From Mycolicibacterium hippocampi (GTDB taxonomy: Bacteria > Actinomycetota > Actinomycetes > Mycobacteriales > Mycobacteriaceae), in contig NZ_BLLB01000002.1 of NCBI RefSeq assembly GCF_010723735.1, positions 2,542,001-2,606,000 on the forward strand: a stretch of DNA of 64,000 nt, given 5' to 3'. The translations under genes were made by a program, and so were the position numbers. The number at the start of each line of letters is the position of its first letter. Position 1 is the stretch's first letter. Under the pieces are notes generated by a model. That model was not told where the DNA came from. It ran no database searches and saw nothing but the letters and a program-made list of their open reading frames with translations. Shown one piece after another: positions 59,100 through 64,000 of the stretch.

Positions 59100-60995
59100 A
59101 TGGTTCCCGTGCGCCCGCACCACTCGTCGCTGTCACACGTTGCCCGTGCCGTCATCGTGACCGCATCGGTTGCGGGCTTCATCGGAGGGTGTGACAGCGA
59201 GCCGGAACCGACGCCGGCATCGGCAGAGCCGGTCGGGTCGCTGGAGTTGCTCACCGACCCTTTCCTGCAACAACCGGCCGAGGACTCCGTCGAAGTGGCA
59301 TGGTTCACCGGATTTGCCGGCGATACGCATCACGTGCTCGTTGGGGACCGCGTCGGTGCGATGACGGAAGCCGAGTTGCGGGACGCGGTCACAGGAGGTG
59401 ACGTGGCTGGAGTCACCGTGTCCCCGGCGGAATCCCTCCGGCTGTCGCGCGTTGCCGAGGACGGCGCGTCGGAACTGCACGCCGATGAGAAGCCTTCCTC
59501 CGGCATCGCTGGGCGGGAAGTCTTCCGGCACCACGCCGCCGTCGCCGTCCCGGGGCCCGGCCGCCATCCGTACCGCGTCGTCAGCACCCGGGGCGACGAC
59601 CTGATCGGCTCGGGCGCCTTCAGTCTCCGCGGAGCACTCGGGTCCGGTGAGCCGGCGGTGATCATGCTGACCTCGGATCACCAGGCGAAGGTCAATACGC
59701 CGGCCAACCTCGAGTTGGCGACCGCGACGATCACCGCGGAGCTCGGCCGAATCGACGCCGTCTTCTTGCCTGGTGACCTGGTGAACACTCCCGACCGGGC
59801 TTCGGAGTGGTTCGACGATCGTCGTGGGTCGGCCTTCTTCCCAGCGCTTCAGGGCAACGGCGCGCGCGGGGCCACCGACGGCAAGGTCTACCGCGGCGGC
59901 GAGGTGATCCAGCATGCCCCCATCTACCCGGCGATCGGCAACCACGAGGTGCAGGGCCGCAGGTCAGCGCACACCTCTCTCGACGATTCCTTCAACAACC
60001 CAGTGCCCCGTGCCGTGGCCGAAGCCGAGTACGGCAAGGTCTCCGATGTCGTCAACCCGACGGGTGATCCGTTGGTCAAAGCCCAATGGATTGCTGACAA
60101 TTCGTTCTCGACCGCCACCTATGAGGAGATCTTCTCGCTTCCGACGTCGGACACCGGAGGCGAGCGGTATTACGCCACCACCGTCGGGGACGTGCGTCTG
60201 GTCTCCCTGTTCGCGACCCGCATCTGGCGCTCCACCGAGGCCGACCCCGACCCGAGCGTCCGCACCGCCACCAGCCGCTACCAGGAGGCTCGAGCCGACC
60301 TGGACGACCGCCTGGCCCAGGGCTACGGCGAGTTCATCTTCGAAGACCTCGCCGTCGGGTCGCTGCAGCATGACTGGCTGGTCCGGGAACTGAATTCGGC
60401 GGCGTTCCGCGACGCCAAGTACACGGTGGTGATGATGCACGAAGGTCCGCAGGGCCTCGGCGACAACGCGACACCGCCGTTCACCCACCCCGAACGTATC
60501 GAGGAGCCAGGCGACCGAGGGGCGCCCGGCGGCGCCCGCTACGAGTACCCGGCGGCGGAGGACATCCTGTTGCGCGACGTGCAGCCACTCTTCGAGCAGG
60601 CGGGGGTCGACCTGGTTTACAGCGGACACAGCCACCTGTGGAACAGGTTCGTCTCCGCGAACGGGGTCAACTATCTGGAGGCGTCCAACACCGGCAACAG
60701 TTACGGTGCCTTCCACGCCCTCTCGGGCGAGAGCCGCGAAATTCCGCCCGAGCCGTGGCATGCCGAAAACTACCTGGCGCAGGGCAATCCCGGCGGCCTC
60801 GAACCGGTGGTGCCCACCATCGCGCCGCTTCGCAGCGCCGACGGCAGGCCGTTGCCGTTCATCGCCGACAACAACATGGTGGTATTCCAGGCGCTCGACA
60901 CCGGCACCGGCACAGTGACGAGCTGGTATGTGGACATGCGGGACACGCAGAACGGAGCGGTGAAGTTCGACGAATTCAGCCTGCGCCGCCAGTGA
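59100..60995 (+). CDS. Lipoprotein metallophosphoesterase
   Basis: About 631 residues. Lipoprotein signal: RPHHSSLSHVARAVIVTASVAGFIGGC, where GGC forms the lipobox and Cys is the expected lipidated residue. N-terminal Fn3-like part (about 50-165), then a calcineurin-like phosphoesterase with MLTSDHQAKVN, FLPGDLVNTPDR, AIGNHEVQG, MMHEGPQG and VYSGHSHLWNRF. These hold the binuclear metal ligands. The start is uncertain: ATG 59070, ATG 59100 or GTG 59109; AGGA at 59093 suits the latter two. Likely acts outside the membrane; substrate unknown. Confidence 0.88.
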   Translation: MVPVRPHHSSLSHVARAVIVTASVAGFIGGCDSEPEPTPASAEPVGSLELLTDPFLQQPAEDSVEVAWFTGFAGDTHHVLVGDRVGAMTEAELRDAVTGGDVAGVTVSPAESLRLSRVAEDGASELHADEKPSSGIAGREVFRHHAAVAVPGPGRHPYRVVSTRGDDLIGSGAFSLRGALGSGEPAVIMLTSDHQAKVNTPANLELATATITAELGRIDAVFLPGDLVNTPDRASEWFDDRRGSAFFPALQGNGARGATDGKVYRGGEVIQHAPIYPAIGNHEVQGRRSAHTSLDDSFNNPVPRAVAEAEYGKVSDVVNPTGDPLVKAQWIADNSFSTATYEEIFSLPTSDTGGERYYATTVGDVRLVSLFATRIWRSTEADPDPSVRTATSRYQEARADLDDRLAQGYGEFIFEDLAVGSLQHDWLVRELNSAAFRDAKYTVVMMHEGPQGLGDNATPPFTHPERIEEPGDRGAPGGARYEYPAAEDILLRDVQPLFEQAGVDLVYSGHSHLWNRFVSANGVNYLEASNTGNSYGAFHALSGESREIPPEPWHAENYLAQGNPGGLEPVVPTIAPLRSADGRPLPFIADNNMVVFQALDTGTGTVTSWYVDMRDTQNGAVKFDEFSLRRQ

Positions 60996-61000
60996 CGAAC

Positions 61001-61026
61001 GGCCCCCTCGCCTCGGCGAGGGGGCC
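61001..61026. terminator. Strong bidirectional hairpin terminator
   Basis: GGCCCCCTCGCC pairs perfectly with GGCGAGGGGGCC, a 12-bp GC-rich stem with a 2-nt TC loop (in effect a tetraloop). It lies 5 bp after the phosphoesterase stop and 21 bp before the stop of the convergent GjpA-like gene. Confidence 0.85.
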
Positions 61027-61046
61027 GCGCGTTTGATCGATCCTGG

Positions 61047-62510
61047 TTAGTCGTCGCTGCCCGACTTGCTGGTGCCCGACTTGCTGGTGTCGGACTTGCT
61101 GTCCGACTTGGAGTCGGACTTGCTGTCACCCGACTTGCTGTCGTCGGACTTGCCGCCGTCCCGCTTCTTCTCGCCCTTATCGGCATCGGCATCGGAATCG
61201 GCGTCGGCGTCGGCGTCGGTCGCACTGTCGTCGTCGGCCTCGTCCTCGGTGACCTCATCGGCGTCGGCACCCTCTTCGGTGCTTTCGTCCGTCTCCGTCA
61301 CCGTGTCGGTCGCCTCTTCGGTAGCCTCCTCGGTCTCTTCCTCGGAGGATTCCTCGGTGGTCTCCTCGTCGGTGGTCGCCGGCACCACTTCGCCGGCCGG
61401 CTCGGTCGGTTCGCCCTCCGTGGCATCAGCCTCAGCGGTGCCCTCCGCGCTGGTTTCGGCGCTGACGTTCAGCGTCACCAGGTCGGCGTCGGCGACGAGT
61501 TCGGCCGATGAGACGTCGGTGCCCTCATCGGTCGTCTCGGTCTCCGAGTCCTCCTCCGACGCAGCGGCGAGTGCCGCCGCGATCGTCTTGGGGAGTTGGA
61601 CGAAGAAGGCGTCGATCGGACCACCTTCGGTGAACAGTCCCGGGAATGTTTCCCATTCGGGGGAGATGCTGGCCTGGTAGCCGTTGAGGAACGCGTTGAG
61701 GACCTTGGCCGGGGCGTTGATCACCTCGCTGACCGCGGTGACCAAGTCGCCCTCGTACAGCGACCCGGAGATGACGTTCATGATGTCGGTCAGCTGGTAC
61801 ATCGCGGTGAGCGGCGGGCCGAGCAGCGAGTACGCGTATCCGGTTGTCGTGGTGTCGCCGACGAACAGCGCGTCCAGAACCACCCCGACGGTCGGCGCGC
61901 CGAAGTCGCGCGCGATCTGGCCGGGGATCTCGAAGGCGGGCGCCAGCGGCCACGCCGAATAGCCCAGACCGAAGATGCCCCAGCTCACTACCTTCGCGAA
62001 CGCCTGGGTGAACTGACCTTGCAGCGCGAAGTCCCACGCCTCTTCCAACGCAACCGGCAACTCGGCGAAATGGTCGGTCAGGCCTGCGTTCGCTTCCTCG
62101 AGGCCTGCGCCGATGGTGGCAGCGTAGGTCGGCAGGTTGGTGAAGAACTGCTCCAAGCCGGGGAACGGGTTGAAGACCGCTTCGGCGATCTCGGTGTACA
62201 GCGACGAGTTGGAGATGATCTCCCACGCCGCGGGCAGGCCTTCGCTGAAGACTTCGTTGCCTCGGGTGCCGACGTTCTCGACGGTGGTGGTGATCGTGTC
62301 TCCCACCACGCCGATCGGGTCGATCCACGCCGAGAGCTCAACGGCGCGGTCCTGCACGGCGGGCAGGGTGGGCGCCACCGGGTTGATGGCGATGACCGAG
62401 GCGCCCGCGATCGCGACACCGGCCAGCAGCAATCTCTTGTCGCGGGGATTGGATGGCGACGGCGCAGACCAGAAGCTGCGGTCTGAGTCGGCACGAAGGG
62501 CTAATAGCAC
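61047..62510 (-). CDS. Secreted GjpA-like protein with acidic KSD-repeat tail
   Basis: 487 residues from GTG 62510 with AGGAG at 7 nt. Signal-like N-terminus: RDKRLLLAGVAIAGASVIAINPVAPTLPAVQ. Residues about 60-320 resemble the GjpA (Gordonia porin) family of mycobacteria: PIGVVGDTITTTVENVG, SLLGPPLTAMYQLTDIMNVISGSLYEGDLVTA. From about 325 the chain is almost pure Glu/Asp/Thr/Ser/Ala, ending in KSDSKSDSKSD and TSKSGTSKSG repeats. The porin role is uncertain. An IdeR-like box lies about 60 bp upstream, suggesting iron regulation. Confidence 0.75.
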   Translation of the reverse strand: MLLALRADSDRSFWSAPSPSNPRDKRLLLAGVAIAGASVIAINPVAPTLPAVQDRAVELSAWIDPIGVVGDTITTTVENVGTRGNEVFSEGLPAAWEIISNSSLYTEIAEAVFNPFPGLEQFFTNLPTYAATIGAGLEEANAGLTDHFAELPVALEEAWDFALQGQFTQAFAKVVSWGIFGLGYSAWPLAPAFEIPGQIARDFGAPTVGVVLDALFVGDTTTTGYAYSLLGPPLTAMYQLTDIMNVISGSLYEGDLVTAVSEVINAPAKVLNAFLNGYQASISPEWETFPGLFTEGGPIDAFFVQLPKTIAAALAAASEEDSETETTDEGTDVSSAELVADADLVTLNVSAETSAEGTAEADATEGEPTEPAGEVVPATTDEETTEESSEEETEEATEEATDTVTETDESTEEGADADEVTEDEADDDSATDADADADSDADADKGEKKRDGGKSDDSKSGDSKSDSKSDSKSDTSKSGTSKSGSDD

Positions 62511-62568
62511 GGCGGAACTCCTGAATAGTCACAACGGGACGGATAGCCACTACGGGCCAGACGGGAGG

Positions 62569-62587
62569 TTAGCCGAGGCTTACCTCA
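62569..62587. promoter_or_regulatory. IdeR-like iron box upstream of GjpA-like gene
   Basis: TTAGCCGAGGCTTACCTCA matches about 15 of 19 positions of TWAGGTWAGSCTWACCTWA. A second half-site, GCCTAACCTTG, lies near 62613-62623. The remaining sequence between this gene and the GGDEF gene (62511-62780) has nothing else I can identify. Confidence 0.55.
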
Positions 62588-62780
62588 CCTACAAGAGCTA
62601 CCTATCCAGCCTGCCTAACCTTGTTTCACTCCGACGGCCGCTCCCTCGACGATGTGGCAGCCCCGCTGCTTCAGGGTCTGCCACTTGTTAGCCTGACACC
62701 GCAGCAGCGGATCAGCGGGCGTGGGGTCGCATGCCGTTGACGGGGGAGCATGTGCCGAAAAGGGTTGTGGTGAAGACACG

Positions 62781-64000
62781 ATGCGGGGCGCCGGACCGAT
62801 GACGCCCGGCCACGATCCCGGCCACGATCAGCGAAGCGCCGAAGCGGATTACCGCCGGTTGCTGGACCGCAGCCCGGCGCCGGTGTGTGTGCACGACGGT
62901 CAGACGGTGGTCTACGTCAACCCGGCCGCGGTCCGCGTTCTCGCAGCGGCAACGGAGGCGCAGATCGTCGGACACCCGATCACGGACTTCATCCATCCCG
63001 ATTCGCTGGCCGGGGTGCACGCCCGTCTTGCCGATCTGCTCGGGGACGGCGACGTCTCCGAACCGTCCGAGGTCACTCTGCTCCGTGTCGACGGCACCAC
63101 GTTGGCTGCGCACTCCGTCGCCGCGGTGAGGAAGACCGACGACGGACCGACGTATGAGGTCATCTTCGACCGAGTCCCGCTGTCGGCCCGCGAGATCGGC
63201 GCCGAGTCCGTACCAATGACGGAGACCGCGGATCAGCGGTTCCGCGCGGTGCTTGACCTTCTGCACGACGGCGTGGTGATCATGGGCAGCGACGGCCGCT
63301 TCGAGTTCACCAACGCAGCCGCGCGCCGCATTCTGGGCAGCGAGGCAGGGGATCTCGTCGGTGTGCACCACAGCAACAGTGGGATCGATCTTCCGCTGTT
63401 CAACGCTGGAGGCCAACAGATCAGTGCGGATGCGCATCCGATCCGGTGGATCCAGCGGACCGGGCTGAGCCTCGGCGGGGACGTCGTCGGCGTCGATCGA
63501 GTCGACGGCAAACGGGTTTGGATCACCGGGCGCGGTTGCCTGATCGATCCGACCGACCCCCAGAACTCGTCGGTGCTGTTCTCCTTCACCGACATCACCG
63601 AGCACCACGACGCCCGGGAACGCCTGCAGTACGACGCCACCCATGACTGGCTCACCGCCCTGCCCAATCGGGTGCACGCGCTCAACCAGGCCGCCGCGGG
63701 TCTTGCGGAAAGCGGAGAAGGTCGCCTCTCCGCGGTGCTGTTCGTCGATCTCGACAGGATGAAATCGGTGAACGACAGTCATGGTCACCCGGTCGGTGAC
63801 GACGTGCTTCGGGTCGCCGCGCAGCGGATGCAGTCGGCGATGAGACCGTCCGATCTCGTCGCGCGTATCGGTGGCGACGAGTTCGTCGTGCTGATGATAG
63901 GACCCACGAGCGGCGATGAGGTCGAAGCCCTCGCCGCCCGGCTTCACGACGTCCTTTCCGCGGACATCGTCATCGGGACGCTGACCCTGCAGATCGGGGC
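62781..64000 (+). CDS. PAS-PAS-GGDEF diguanylate cyclase, truncated by window end
   Basis: About 406 residues visible. Residues about 20-130 are a PAS domain (YRRLLDRSPAPVCVHDGQTVVYVNPAAVRVL), about 150-285 a second (RFRAVLDLLHDGVVIMGSDGRFEFTNAAARRIL), and then a GGDEF domain (DATHDWLTALPNR, VLFVDLDRMKSVNDSHGHPVGDDVL, RIGGDEFVVLMIG). The active motif and substrate residues are present, so c-di-GMP synthesis is likely. An EAL domain may lie beyond the window. The start may be ATG 62781 or ATG 62799. Confidence 0.9.
   Translation, partial: MRGAGPMTPGHDPGHDQRSAEADYRRLLDRSPAPVCVHDGQTVVYVNPAAVRVLAAATEAQIVGHPITDFIHPDSLAGVHARLADLLGDGDVSEPSEVTLLRVDGTTLAAHSVAAVRKTDDGPTYEVIFDRVPLSAREIGAESVPMTETADQRFRAVLDLLHDGVVIMGSDGRFEFTNAAARRILGSEAGDLVGVHHSNSGIDLPLFNAGGQQISADAHPIRWIQRTGLSLGGDVVGVDRVDGKRVWITGRGCLIDPTDPQNSSVLFSFTDITEHHDARERLQYDATHDWLTALPNRVHALNQAAAGLAESGEGRLSAVLFVDLDRMKSVNDSHGHPVGDDVLRVAAQRMQSAMRPSDLVARIGGDEFVVLMIGPTSGDEVEALAARLHDVLSADIVIGTLTLQIG

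Noticed and set aside
61060..61160. GAC/TCG-rich repeated bases as a non-coding satellite
   Set aside because: They are in frame with the GjpA-like gene and encode its KSD/KSG tail, with a good start and ribosome-binding site for the whole gene.

Overview
The window is a high-GC actinobacterial chromosome segment and almost certainly comes from a Mycolicibacterium-type (rapid-growing) mycobacterium. The evidence is a second mycobactin locus (mbtL-mbtM-mbtN-mbtK), a DevS/DosT heme sensor kinase, two WS/DGAT acyltransferases, HspX, Acg and Rv2030c-type proteins, a 13E12-type DUF222/HNH protein, IdeR-like iron boxes, and many DosR-like boxes of the form GGGACTTNNGNCCCT or GGGACCAAAGGCCCT. All gene assignments come from reading the proteins and motifs; no database search was possible.

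Region 1 (1-10,114), anaerobic energy block. A leftward arginine deiminase operon (arcD-like antiporter, arcA, arcB, then arcC cut by the window edge) is followed by a cupin gene. Next is a rightward, tightly overlapping operon for a NAD-linked group 3d [NiFe] hydrogenase: hoxF, hoxU, hoxY, hoxH and the maturation protease hoxW. No hyp maturation genes are present here.

Region 2 (10,111-33,832), a DosR-type dormancy island. It holds a DUF222/HNH protein, a three-domain trehalose-phosphatase/GH65 fusion (otsB1-like) coupled to PEP synthase, two WS/DGAT wax-ester/triglyceride synthases, an SRPBCC protein, and the hspX - Rv2030c-like - pfkB operon. These are followed by a divergent pair of KAS III-like genes, a heme-GAF histidine kinase, a universal stress protein, a SulP transporter, a PPOX-fold protein, an Acg-type nitroreductase and a methyltransferase. 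At least eight DosR-like boxes sit in front of these genes.

Region 3 (33,989-43,923), stress metabolism and signalling. A three-gene unit (unknown protein, SRPBCC, SDR) and a FAD/Rieske oxidoreductase precede a PAS-ANTAR regulator. Then comes a four-gene overlapping operon: a STAS protein, a 1,385-residue hybrid kinase that also carries a PP2C phosphatase and an RsbW-like kinase domain, a second STAS protein, and a proteasome-beta-like Ntn hydrolase whose Thr directly follows the start Met.

Region 4 (43,920-64,000), more ordinary chromosome: a PAQR/hemolysin III membrane protein, a large secreted repeat protein, a HAD phosphatase, a DUF808 protein, the mbt-2 siderophore cluster with iron boxes, a DUF190/crcB/crcB fluoride-export cluster next to pgm, an MFS exporter, tRNA-Ala(GGC), a DUF3297 protein, a lipoprotein metallophosphoesterase, a GjpA-like secreted protein with iron boxes, and a truncated PAS-PAS-GGDEF gene.

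Functional reading (inference): regions 1-2 look like one hypoxia/dormancy programme. It covers oxygen or redox sensing, H2 and arginine as alternative energy and redox sources, gluconeogenic and trehalose metabolism, wax/TAG storage, and protein protection. The least familiar elements are the Hox hydrogenase beside a DosR island, the KAS III pair in which one partner has lost its His and Asn, and the partner-switch/Ntn-hydrolase operon.
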